A stretch of 64,000 nucleotides of DNA from Tupaia tana. Taxonomy: Eukaryota; Chordata; Mammalia; Scandentia; Tupaiidae. The stretch is taken from positions 6,294,920 through 6,358,919 of the forward strand of contig JAKSZU010000018.1 of NCBI GenBank assembly GCA_026018925.1, given 5' to 3'. The notes beneath the pieces were generated by a model. The model was not told the DNA's origin. It searched no databases and was given only the letters and a program-made list of their open reading frames with translations. The position numbers and the translations under genes are program-made. How positions within the stretch are numbered: the first letter of the stretch is position 1; each line of letters starts with the position of its first letter. Below are positions 53,511 through 64,000 of this stretch, piece after piece.

Positions 53511-54504
53511 GAATGTCCCCACTTTTTTAACTTCATACTTTGTGGGGCTTTCTATTGCAAAAGCAGTAGGCTACTTAGAAAGTCGGTGGAAACTGGAGCA
53601 TGCAAAGAGAAAGGCCATCACGTCTTCTGCTCACCTCCCCAACTCCCTCCAGCACACACCTGAAACGTGAGGCATGTATTCTTCCACGCTTTCTCCTTGC
53701 TCATAGAACACACACAACATATATGGGAGGGTTACTATATTCTGTATTTAGGGGGAAAAAAAGTCACAGCTAGCTCCTTGGGTGAATCTGCCATTGGCTT
53801 TCTTCACAAAGTGTCATGAACATCCTGGATCAACAGAAGTAGAACTGATTTGTGTTCCTTAATCAGCTGCATAACGTTACGTAGCCTGGACAGTCCATAA
53901 GTTACCCTACCCAGCTATTTCTCTGCTGAGACGCATTCGGAGGGCTCCCAGGTATTTTGCCAGCATAGGTAAAGCTGCAGTAAACAGCTGGTGTCCATTT
54001 CTGTACAGCAGAGTCCCCCGAATGCCACTTTCAGTTCAAAATACATGTGCATTTTAATTTCAAAATAGCCTATTATTTTAATCAAAAAATATGTCCTCAT
54101 AAAAAAATGTATAAAAATTAAAAATGAAAACACACACACACAATCCCTCAGTCCAGAGATGGGTGCTATTAATAATTTGCTATATTTTCTTCCAGAGTGA
54201 GAAAACACCGCAGTTAGTTGTTCTTTTCTACGGTCATAAACCCAGATTAAATTCCAACCAAATGTATGGCCATTCACGTTCCTACCAGGAGAGCATGCCA
54301 GCGCTCTTTCTCCCCACCGCTCAACTGAGTGAAAGGGTGTGCCAATCTAATAGCGGAGAATCGTATATTATTTTTATTCCCATTTTAGATTTCCTTGACT
54401 AAAAAGGAAAAGTAAGCCCACCCCTCTCGTGGGTTTCTTAGGAACACGGCAGACTTTGAAACAGAGGTAAGCAGAAATGCCATCTGGTATTTGCTCGGGA
54501 ATCA

Positions 54505-54729
<225 letters not shown>

Positions 54730-55396
54730 CTACGAGCTGCCCAAATCACCTCCCTGGAAGAGCAGTCACAGGGACACCCCTCTGTGACCTCCCTTGAGTC
54801 TCAGAAGGCAAGAGCCTCAGCCACACTCCTCAAGCCCCAAATCCTAGCTCCTCTTTGGGGGCTGGAGACTTGTCCTTTGCACTTCTGAACCCAGATATAG
54901 TCAAAGGGCATGCCATATGGGGCATTTTAAAAGCACAGAAACACCTGACCAGGTCTTTGAAGTCAACACAAGCTCAGCTTCAGTCGATCACTTTAAGGCG
55001 TTGGTTGGTTTACTCAACCTTTCAGACTCTCAGTTTCTTCGTCTGCACAACGGGAGGACCACTGCTACCCTCCCAAGGTTTCCCTGAAACCACATGAGAT
55101 AATACCTAAAACTGCCTAGCTCAGCAAATGCTGGATAAAGGATGAAAGCTCAGGCCCGGATGCAGCTGTGCGAGTGGAAGGGCGCTGCTGCACAGTGGCT
55201 GCGTGGCACGGGAGGCCCAGCTTCGTGCCCAACCTGTCCTGAGCAGGCCGGGTGATGTGCACACAGGTGGTCCAAGCTGCCAGCGAGACTGGGCAGAAGA
55301 ATCGTGGCACAAGAAGATTCTGTCCAAAAATCACCTTTGCTCTCTCCTGCTCTGTCATTAAAAGAAAAAAAAATGAAATTTTTAAAAATCCAGTGA

Positions 55397-55659
55397 CAGG
55401 GGGACCAGCAGTTAATGTAATGGCTATGTCGCTGGACTCCCATGTAGTCGACCACAGTTCAAGTCCCGGACCCGGTGGCTTAAACTCACGCCGGGCGCGT
55501 GTGCGTGCGTGCCCAAGATCCCGAGAGGAGAATGGAGGAGAAGGGATTGCGGTGTGGCCTTCCCCCCGGGGGGGTGATTTCTCGCTTTCTGTCTCTGTCT
55601 CTCTCTGTCTGTCTGGCGAGCGCACGCGCCCTATAGCAAAAACCTCTCCAAAAAAAAAA
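55397..55659 (+). mobile_element. tRNA-derived SINE, young member of a tandem pair
   Basis: CpG-rich and close to the 23302 copy. AAAAATCCAGTGA precedes it (55384-55396) and follows it (55660-55672). Confidence 0.9.
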
Positions 55660-55672
55660 AAAAATCCAGTGA

Positions 55673-55914
55673 TGGGAGCAGCAGTTGGTGTAATGGTTAC
55701 GTCGCTGGACTCCCACATAATCAACCGTGGTTTGAGCCCCAGACCCAGCAGCTTAAAGCTCTTGGGCATATGTGAGTGCATGACCAAGATCCCAAGAGGA
55801 GAGCGGAGGAGAAGGGATTATGGTGTGGCCATCCCTCTGGGGGTGATTTCTCACTTTCTCTCTCTCTGTCTCTCTCTGGTGAGTGCACATGGCCTACAGC
55901 AAAACTCTCTCTAC

Positions 55915-55937
<23 letters not shown>
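55673..55937 (+). mobile_element. tRNA-derived SINE, older member of a tandem pair
   Basis: Same family but with decayed CpGs. It starts directly after the second AAAAATCCAGTGA and is followed by a third (55938-55950). Confidence 0.88.
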
Positions 55938-55945
<8 letters not shown>

Positions 55946-56002
55946 AGTGATGTCAAGGCCAATGGCAGATGCTTCTCCTATCATCCTCCTTTATAAAAAT
56001 CT

Positions 56003-56086
56003 ATTAGGTCGTCAGGAATGTTATGAAGTATTTTCCTGTGTTTTTCTACGCAAAAAATGCATCGTGACTCTCCGGATGACCCAGTA
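56003..56086. mobile_element. Palindromic MITE, family A
   Basis: TTAGGTCGTCAGGAATGTTA at the left and ATCGTGACTCTCCGGATGAC at the right; about 84 bp, flanked by TA. Confidence 0.75.
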
Positions 56087-56300
56087 TTTCTTCCATGAGA
56101 GAAACAGAGATGCAGACACAGGCACGCCCAATGTGGACCTCACAGCACGATCCACCCTAGCCTCGGTCAGCCTGGATCATGACCAGAGCTGTGCCCGGCA
56201 TGTACAGGAAGGCCTTGGGGTGAGAACCTGGGACCTTTCCACGTGAGTCAAACATTGCAGGCGTTGTTTTCCCACTGCATCACCGCGTGGCCCCCATTTT
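56087..56300 (-). mobile_element. Second tRNA-type SINE family, inverted
   Basis: Reverse strand reads GGGGGCCACGCGGTGATGCA at the head and ends TTTCTCTCATGGAAGAAA; abuts the MITE at 56003-56086. Confidence 0.62.
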
Positions 56301-57095
56301 CCTCCTTTCCTTAAATCCCTTCTTTCTGTTCTTCTCTTGACGTAGTGCAGAATATTGCGGGCAGGTCAGAGGATGGTATGATGAGCAATACAATGGGTTA
56401 ATTCTCCCAGGAGCTCATTAGGACAAAATGAATGAGCTTTTTCATCAGAAGAATCCCAGGGTGGGGGTTAAAGGGCTGAGAGTCCTTCAACTGGGGATCT
56501 TGGAATGGACTGTTCTGATTCCCTGAGCAGTCAGTATCTCTCCATGGGCAAGAAGGTGCCTGCTATCACCTCCATCCTTGCACTGTGTGAGAAAGCCCCA
56601 CCCGACCCACTGCCCATCACTTATGGGTGGCTTTACTGTCCCCTCTACCAACACCCTAAATATGCAAGAAATAAACTAATTAAATGATGGGTGGAAGGAA
56701 AGAAAGACAGCTGGAAGGTCGGCTCATTGGAGCACAGGCAAAGCCAGTTCTGACCATGCTACCAGGACTTGTGCACAAAATGCCACATCCCTGCAGCCCA
56801 CATAAGGAATCTTTGATGATATTTTCCAAAAGACACAAAGCGTTCACATCACTGGAAGAAAACAGGCTGCAGGAAAGTGGGCAAGCGGGGAGGGCTGGGC
56901 TGGCAGAAACCGAGCTGAGTGTAGACACTCCAAGTCAAGCAGCCCAGTAAACCTGGTCTTCACTGACAGCATCCTCTGCTAGGGTTGAGGACACGGTCCC
57001 AAGACATTCACGTGGCTCTGTGTGGACGAGGGTGGCTGTGCTCCAGAGGCAAAGTGTTTTCCCCAGAGCTCGGCGGCTTGAGCGAAAGGCCCTCA

Positions 57096-57266
<171 letters not shown>

Positions 57267-58149
57267 TTAGCTAGTCCCATCGGGTCCCCCCTGAGAAATC
57301 CTGGCCAATCAACCATTGTTTATTGAGCTCCAATGGGAACAAAATATCCTGGGTTCAAGGTAGGGTGACGCCCTTCAGGTTGGGCACGAACATGGGCCGT
57401 GAGTGATGTCCCCGTGAGGAGGATGGTCCAGCTCCTTGGGCATGGCCAGGGAGGCAGGGCATGCAGGAAATTCGGGTGGGTAGAAGACGGTCAGAGGGCC
57501 GGATGACCACAGACATAAAATGCCACCAGGGGTCTGAGCAACGTGAGGTCGTTGAAGGCCAGGGAAGGGTGGGCGAGTGCTGACCAGAGCTGAGCAGGTC
57601 CCATGTGCCAGGCTGCCCTGGGTGCCCTCCAGGCAAGTACATCAGCTCACGCCTCACCACTTTCTACCTGTACAAGGCACATGCTATTGGCCCCCAGGGT
57701 TTGGAAATGCATAGGGGAGTGCAAGGGACATTCTCATGGGTGCAGCCGGCAGCCACGGGACCTGGTCTGACTCAGATCCTAACATGTGTGTCACATGGCC
57801 AGGATAACTGTCACCAAAATTGTCACGAGTGTTTCACGGAAGCTGGGTGGTGAGATTCGGCTTAAGAAGAAGAGGGAGGCAGAAGGATGCCGGTAGCAAT
57901 TAACTCTTCCAAGAGCTCCTTAGCACCACCTCGTAACGTCCACACCCGCGCTGCCTGACACACAGCCACTTCCGGCCGCTGAGCACCCGTGAGCCAACCA
58001 GTTCCATTTTATACTCCATTCATTTTAATTCAGTTGAAAGAACCCCATGTGGTGAGCGGCTCCTACATGGGACAGTGCATCTCTGACGGCCTGCGTCTGA
58101 AGCAGTGCCTGGAGCGCCCACGGTGCAGCCACATTCCTGGGAATTCATC

Positions 58150-58265
58150 CCAGCGCAAATTCCGGAGCCCCACCCCAGCCCCACTAGATCAGATGCTGGA
58201 GCCCTGCAGCCTCCACCGTAGCAAGCCTTCCAGGGGATTTTGACACATGCGAGTTTGAAACTGCC
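58150..58265. mobile_element. MER5-like hAT MITE fragment
   Basis: AGATCAGATGCTGGAGCCC... and TTGACACATGCGAGTTTGAA resemble MER5A. Confidence 0.4.
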
Positions 58266-58854
58266 CGCCTCAGAGCCCTAGTGCTCACCCCTGGCTTCAC
58301 AAAAGAATCATTTTTAATTTTTACTTTTCTTCATTTCTATTTTTTTACATTCAATCAATAAACATATTTACAGCATATGAAATAAATTTTCCCAGCATGA
58401 ATATACTGCAGATAAGACCAAAGGTATTACTAAACACATTATCGTCCACAGATGACTTTCCACACTTAACGGACACAAAAAAGAATCAGATTTTCAATGT
58501 CCAACGCCCAAGACCATGCACTAGACAAAGGGCTCTGGGTCTCCCAGGCAGGCTCTGAGCGTGGCTCGTGGCTCGCACTCCCCAGAGCTCACACTGCTAG
58601 CACAGGAAGCCTATTTGCATTTGCTGAAGGGAAGAAGTGGATCCCATCCCTCTGCCTCCTGGAAGGCCCAACTCTCCCCTCTGCCCCACCAGGGCTGAAG
58701 CAGAAAGGGACACGCCCAGGCAAATCTGGTGTGGCAGCCCAGGGCCCCCGCGAGGGAAGTGACTAACAAGCGCCAGGGAGGGGGGAGGAAATGCCGTCCT
58801 CCCTCGTGCACTGCCCGCAGATCCATAATCGAAGGTGTCACCCTGGGGAGAACA

Positions 58855-59450
58855 GTTCCTCAGAACTTAAACAGAATTACCCCGGGACCTGCAATCCCAC
58901 TTCTAAGTACACACGAGGGAATCAAAAGCAGAGCCTGAACGGATCTGTGTACACTCGTGTGCAAGCAGTATTCACAAGAGCCAAAGATGGCAGCCACCCA
59001 CGTGGCCACTGATGGATAAGCAGAAGTTGACAGATGCGACCACGGAGCATTACTGAGCCTCGGAGAGGAAGGGGATTCTCACAGGCTACAGGTAAATGCA
59101 GGACGCTACACTGAGTGAACGGAGCCAGACCGAAGGACAAATACTGCATCGTTCCACCGTGTCAGGTCCTCAGGTAATCAGGTCCAGAGACAGAGTAGGA
59201 CAGAGGTGTTTAGGAGGGGCGAGAGAGCGGGATAGGACATTATCGTAAGGGGGTCCGAGTCCAGAGACGGATGGTGGTAGAGGCTGCACCACGTGAATGG
59301 GCTCGATCCCACAGAGCTGAATCCCCCAAATAGTTAGATGGTCAATGTGATGCGATATACATATGTACTATGGGAAGTTTGATACATATATATATTATAC
59401 ACACACAATCTCACTGTAACAAATGTTTAACTTTTTAATTAAAAAATTTA
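58855..59450 (+). mobile_element. L1 3' end fragment, old
   Basis: Diverged matches to L1 ORF2 end and 3' UTR: ATTCACAAGAGCCAAAGATG, GACAAATACTGCATCGTTCC. Confidence 0.65.
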
Positions 59451-59564
59451 AATCACTGTAAAAGGATAGGCCAAGGCATAGGGAAGACAGCTGCATTTCC
59501 CCAGCTTTTGATAGCAATGGAAAAGAAAACAAAGGAAAAGCAACAAGTAGTGACCGTGACCGTG

Positions 59565-59720
59565 ACTGTGAACCACAAACCCTGCTGCCATCCCTGACAA
59601 GCTGGGTGGCGTTAAGCAAGTTGTTTAACCTCTCTGGGCCTCGGGGTCCTCGCAGATAAATGAGTCCAAGAGGGCCGGCTCCCCTCAGCTGAGCGCAGCC
59701 CCTCGCACGTACAGTGAGGA
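59565..59720 (+). mobile_element. MIR SINE fragment
   Basis: GTTAAGCAAGTTGTTTAACC TCTCTGGGCCTC is the MIR core. Confidence 0.65.
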
Positions 59721-60756
59721 CAGCCCTGCCGCACACGAGGTCCTGGTCCCCACAAAGGCCAGCCGCGACCATCTCGCCTCTAGAGAAGTGAAGTGAGCCG
59801 GGCGTTGTGGCCAAGCTGTGGCGCGGCACTGCGGAGCTGGGCTGGCCTCGGCCACCTCCTCTCGCCGGTGGCCTTTCCTCTGCCTCTGCTGTTGCTTTGT
59901 TTTCCCTCAGGAAACTCGGCGAGGTCATTAGTCCCATCATGGGCGACAGGAAAGGGAGGGAAGCCGGCAGAGCACAGTGAGCAGTGCTTTCGTTGGCACC
60001 AGGGTCAAAGTTCCTTTGGAAGGATGCCCCTGGGCCTGGAGAAACCCTGGCAAGGCGGGATTTTCCATGGGCTGACCGAGCGGCAGGGCTGTGCCTGCGA
60101 GGAGGGTGGTGGGGAGAGGAGGGGTGAGCACACCACAGGAACGAAGCTCAGAACCAGAACCTCCTCTCTGCTGAAGGCTCTGGGCCAGCCGACGGGAAGG
60201 TGGGTCTCCACACAGGGTGGCTGTGGCAGCACCGCCCCGAGGGAGTGGGCCTGGGGGACCGCGGATGCGAGAAAAGCAGCTCCCAGAGCCAGACCCACAG
60301 CCCCGTCCCAGCACTCGTCCCCGTGGGGACAGAGTGTCCAGGATGGCTCCTCCCATCACCCTGTGCCAATCTCAACTGTGAATCGCCACCATCCACAGAG
60401 ACGAAAGACAGTCAGGGGAGGCGCCACCTCCGAGGCTAAAAGAGACCAGTGTGTACAAAATTCTCAGTGTGTTCACAGGAACCTGCCTGGCTTCAGCCTG
60501 GGGACACCAGGGGTGGCCCTGCGTGTGCGTGCAAACAGGGAATACTGCACAAGAGGAAGAGGAGGGGGAGGAAGGCAGACGGACAGAAAACATGGAGTGA
60601 GCACCTGGCCAACCTGGTGTCACTGACGTACTGCCTCGTGGGTGACAGCTCCCAGCCTTCCTGCTGAGCAGAGGCAGGAGAGACGGGAGACATGCCCCAA
60701 CTTAAATCATGTGATGCGGGACACTGACCAGACACAGTCACCTTAGAGACAGGAAG

Positions 60757-60980
60757 AGGGGCTGGACAGCGGTGCAGCAATAAGATGTGACACCCTGTAA
60801 GGCTGACCCACGTGGGATGGCACCATACTCATGTCCAGAGATCACCCCCAGGACCTGAGCCTGTGCTGGCCACGTCCGGGGCTGGCTCGGACTGGAGGTG
60901 GCATCAGGACCCTGTTGGGGCGGCCTGCTTCTCTGTCTCTCTCTTGCTCATGGAAGAAATAAACTTTTCTTAAAGACTTA
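60757..60980 (+). mobile_element. Second tRNA-type SINE family
   Basis: Best-kept copy: GGGGCTGGACAGCGGTGCAG, CATGTCCAGAGATCACCCCC, TGCTCATGGAAGAAATAAAC. Confidence 0.75.
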
Positions 60981-60984
60981 TTTA

Positions 60985-61142
60985 ATTTATTATTATTATT
61001 TTAATTTGCTATAGGGCCTACACACTCATAAAAAAAAGAGAGAGAGAAAATGAGAAAGCAAGCCACCAGGTCTGGGACTTGAACCATGAACAGCCATGTG
61101 GGAGTCCAGTGCCTTAACCACCATGTTACCTGCTGGTCCCAA
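60985..61142 (-). mobile_element. tRNA-derived SINE, inverted, internally shortened
   Basis: Has both ends (TGCTATAGGGCC and CCATGTTACCTGCTGGTCCC) but lacks most of the middle. Confidence 0.72.
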
Positions 61143-61279
61143 CTTTTTTATTTTAATGGAAAGACTCGCAGGAACAAAGGGCAGCCCAGGCAGAGTCTAG
61201 GTGCTGCCTCACAGGTAACACTGAATAGCTAAACCAAGAATGACTGAAAGAAAAACCATTTAATTAAAAGCAAAGTCTG

Positions 61280-61549
61280 GGGACCAGCAGATGGTGTGAT
61301 GGTTATGTTGCTGGACTCCCTCGTGGTCAACCACAGTTTGGGTCCTGAATCCAGCAGCTTAAGCTCATGCCAGGCACATGTGTGTGCATGCCCAAAATCC
61401 CGAGAGGGGAATAGAGGAGAAGGGATTGCAGCATGGCCAGCCCCTTGGGGGGTGATTTCTTGCTTTCTGTTTCTCTGTCTCTCCCTCTCTCGTGAGCACA
61501 CATGCCCTATAGCAAAAATCTCTCCTAAAAAAAAAAAAAAAAAAAAAGT
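61280..61549 (+). mobile_element. tRNA-derived SINE
   Basis: Starts GGACCAGCAG; short TSD AAAGTCTG at 61272-61279 and 61550-61557; long A-tail. Confidence 0.87.
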
Positions 61550-62398
61550 AAAGTCTGATGTAAGGCTAGCGAGGCAAGGACAGGAAAGTGTTTCCACAGT
61601 GCCCGGCCTGCTCAGGGCTCCATAAGTGGTCGTTTCTACCATCACCTTGTTAATAAGAACCAGGTCACAGCCTCAGACAAGCAGATGCGGGGAGAGTCTG
61701 CCTCACCCATAAAGAAAGGCAAATTTAAGCACAACTACCCTGTTGCCTTCCACCCTCGAGGCTAACACAGGTCAAAGTCTGACCATGCAGCGTCGGAACG
61801 GGCTCCCGCACGTGTAAACTGCTCCCCTGCAGCTGCCACACGAGCAGACCAGCATACGCACTGCCGCTGGATTCCAGGTGAGGACCCCTCCTACTCACAT
61901 CCACCGCACACGGGTTTACCACAGACAGACCCAGAGGCTTTCCCGGCAGCATCGTCCCCAGTAATGAGCACCTAGCCCCTCCGATAAGGAAGAGATCCAA
62001 AAAGACACGACAGTCATCTTAGGAAAAACAACATCATCGGAGCTCTGCATGTGCCGATGGGGACCCTCTCGAGACGGCATTACACACCGTGACATGTCAT
62101 TACACACCGCCTCCCGCACAGCCCTCGGGACCAGCGCGTGAACGCGCGTCCCTTCTCCACGGCCAATCTCCTTCCCGCCATGGAGTAAGAGCAGGCCCCA
62201 TGGTGGTCTTGCTCGCTGCCGTGCTCCCAGGATGCAGAAGGTGCTCGAATACCCACGAACTCAGATTTTCCACCAGAACGGAGGCTCTACCCAGGCAGAG
62301 AGTCTGCCACCGTCGACCCCAGCACCTAACACGGCATCTGACATTCACAGAGTCCACAACGATTAGAAGAGAATGGCACAGATGGAAGTGACTCTTAC

Positions 62399-62446
62399 CT
62401 GTTCCTTCTGGTTTGATCCACAGAATAAATTTGCTTTCTCAGCCAA
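62399..62446 (-). CDS. PLCG2: PLCG2 exon 5: EF-hand region start
   Basis: 48 nt encoding SWLRKQIYSVDQTRRNS, nearly identical to human residues 144-160. It opens the EF-hand module that packs against the catalytic barrel. Acceptor tttccag, donor gtaaga. Both junction codons are Ser split 2+1, matching exons 4 and 6. It lies between two long introns. Confidence 0.95.
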
Positions 62447-63372
62447 CTGGAAAGAGATTTGAAACAAGGGAGAGAGACTTAGAAAACAGTGCAAGTCTAG
62501 TAAGTTCTACGTGACGAAGACAAACTACAATAAAAAGGAGAGGGCAGTGCCAACTCCCCGACCAGGACACTTTGGGGAATACTTTTCTCCCTGAGACTGA
62601 AGAGTCCCAGGTGAGCCAAGAGCCCCCTTCACCTTGGGAAGGCTGGATTTCTTCTCCATTTTGTTAGGGCCTCAAGATATTGCAATCCTTCAGTCTCAGC
62701 CTCTTAAATTGCCAGGACCACGGGCGTATCCCACCGTGCCAGCTTTTAGAGTGGGCTGGGAATCGAACTCGGGCCTCCCATGTGGTCTCAGCCTGCAGAG
62801 GAGCAATGTGTACCAGCGTGCACCACTGCGGCTGGGCCCCAGCTTGATTTCCCTCATTGATAATGCCCTCTGATGACAGTCACTAATCTCCATACGCCAG
62901 GTTAAAAAATATTGGCACAACATGGAGGACTCTGGTTTCCTGGCAAGAAAATTACTCAAACCCCAATCCCTTCCAGTCACCTTGACATTGAAGGGACAGT
63001 CCTGAGAAGGCTGCATCTACCCAGGAAGACGTGACAGGCAGAAAACTCCAGACCCGACATCTACTGCCCTTAATCCCTTATGAAATCCATAGGGAAGAAG
63101 TCCTCCCTGGGTTTGCCCTGACACCCAGGGATGCTTCTGCCTCAGTTCCGACCCCTGCTTGCCCGGCAGGCTGAGGCTGAAGACTGACACGGGCAGGCTC
63201 TCGCCTCGAACACCGGGAGTCCACAGCCAAGACTGGGCACCCACTGCGTACAAAACACTCCCTGAGTCCCGAAGACGCAATGTCTTGTTGTTTTGCCCGG
63301 GTTGGCTAAAAGCAGCAGAATGAGTGAGAGCGTGTGCGTGAGTGCAGGGACAAAAAGGCAAAAGCCAGCTAC
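62447..63372 (-). other. PLCG2 intron 4
   Basis: One tRNA-7SL chimeric SINE (62655-62845) and otherwise nothing recognised. Confidence 0.7.
62655..62845 (-). mobile_element. tRNA-7SL chimeric SINE, old
   Basis: On the reverse strand a tRNA-like part (B box AGTTCGATTCC) is followed by a 7SL-like part (GGCACGGTGGGATACGCCCG, AAGAGGCTGAGACTGAAGGA). A tRNA plus 7SL fusion resembles composite SINEs reported from tree shrews and galagos. Confidence 0.6.
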
Positions 63373-63466
63373 CTTTCGATGACGGTGGGTGTGGACGCAG
63401 CCATCGCTTCCTGGTGTAAGATCTTCAAGCCAGAGAGCCACTTCATTGCATCCTCCTTGGAGTCAG
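63373..63466 (-). CDS. PLCG2: PLCG2 exon 4: end of N-terminal PH domain
   Basis: 94 nt, encoding [20 protein letters not shown] and on to TPTVIES (human about 113-144). The segment contains the C-terminal helix of the PH domain, which helps membrane docking, and the link to the EF hands. The acceptor is ...cttcag and the donor gtagct. The exon begins with the last two bases of an Ala codon and ends with two bases of Ser. It is the most 5' exon visible; the start codon exons lie past 64000. Confidence 0.95.
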
Positions 63467-63756
63467 CTGAAGGGGACAGCAACAGAAACGCTGAGTAAGT
63501 TCCTGGAAACCCACCTGCTCGCAGACCCAGCCCCGCGCAGGCCGTGGGACGGGAGAGGCCTGTGACCGCTCCTCGTTTCACAGGAAGGCACCTGGAACGC
63601 CGCAGCTTTACACCTCCATGGTTCTTTGTGAGGTAGGGAAGCACACTCATGACGGGCTTTCTACTGTGAGGGTGACGGGTGGGGCACCCTGAGCCAGCTG
63701 AGAGGAGGTGGCAGTGGTAACTGTCACCACCATGATTCCCAAAGAGTGGCTAGCAT

Positions 63757-63812
63757 GCCCATGTCACAGAGTCCCCACGTCACAGCGTCCTCATGTCACA
63801 GCGTCCTCATGT
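63757..63812. repeat. 16-bp tandem repeat
   Basis: CATGTCACAGCGTCCT is repeated about 3.5 times. Confidence 0.85.
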
Positions 63813-63824
63813 CACATCTCTGCG

Positions 63825-64000
63825 TCTCGCCCTCCTGCCTCCCCTGCCTCCCCTTCTAAGGACTCCTTCCCCAGTCCACCATGCTATTTCTCTGCTCCTC
63901 TCCCTTCACATGCCATGTCCTCTCCTGGGACTGCCCTCCTGTTCCTTCCCAACTCCTACAGATGCCTCGAAACCCAGTTTAAGAGTTACCTTTTCTGCAA
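63825..64000 (+). mobile_element. L2 fragment (probable)
   Basis: GGGACTGCCCTCCTGTTCCT and GAAACCCAGTTTAAGAGTTA have the order of the L2 3' region. Confidence 0.4.

Larger units (their letters stand above)
63467..64000 (-). other. PLCG2 intron 3 (partial)
   Basis: A short 16-bp tandem repeat near 63760 and an L2-like pyrimidine-rich stretch to the end. No exon is visible. Confidence 0.65.

Noticed and set aside
63960-64000. Exon 3 of PLCG2
   Set aside because: The reverse strand does not encode FTILYGTQFVLSTLSLA; exon 3 must lie beyond the window.

Overview
The window is mammalian nuclear DNA. It holds one recognisable protein-coding gene, PLCG2 (phospholipase C gamma-2), on the minus strand and running off both ends. 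I find 24 consecutive coding exons between 303 and 63466. By human exon numbering, inferred from the published boundaries of exons 19-22, these are exons 4 to 27 and cover human residues about 113 to 1018. The promoter and exons 1-3 lie beyond 64000. The C2 domain and the C-terminal exons lie before position 1. All visible splice sites are GT-AG and every exon junction keeps phase. The exons total 2714 nt, one base fewer than human: exon 8 lacks one base, which would shift the frame and give a stop in exon 10. This is either a sequence error or a real lesion.

Domain order on the minus strand, from high to low coordinates: end of the N-terminal PH domain (63.4 kb), EF-hand region (62.4-43.6 kb), catalytic X-box (41.9-34.5 kb), first half of the split PH domain (32.8-31.7 kb), N-terminal SH2 (31.0-28.6 kb), C-terminal SH2 (27.7-21.2 kb), the Tyr753/Tyr759 linker (19.8 kb), SH3 (14.5-10.5 kb), second half of the split PH domain (9.2-6.2 kb) and the start of the Y-box (2.2-0.3 kb). 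The protein cleaves PIP2 into IP3 and DAG downstream of immune receptors.

The rest is intron, dominated by interspersed repeats. The commonest element is a tRNA-derived SINE of about 260 bp with A and B boxes, a CT-rich 3' part and an A-tail. Several copies have intact target-site duplications and intact CpGs, so the family was recently active. There are also a second, older tRNA-type SINE, a few degraded 7SL-derived monomers and one tRNA-7SL chimera, old L1, L2, MIR, MaLR LTR and DNA-transposon fossils. 7SL-derived SINEs are known only from Euarchontoglires. The absence of Alu dimers, rodent B1/B2 and rabbit C repeats, together with the dominant tRNA SINE, points to a colugo (Dermoptera). 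This is inference from memory of the CYN SINE family and was not checked.

The most unusual object is at 16043-17287 in intron 21: a 31-32-unit GC-rich 25-bp VNTR followed by a short unique segment and an A-rich tail, all flanked by a perfect 14-bp target-site duplication. It looks like a composite, SVA/LAVA-like non-autonomous retrotransposon. Other points of interest are a tandem pair of SINEs sharing three copies of one target site, two palindromic MITE families, a 27-bp coding-like minisatellite, and a 61-bp duplication close to the exon 19 donor.
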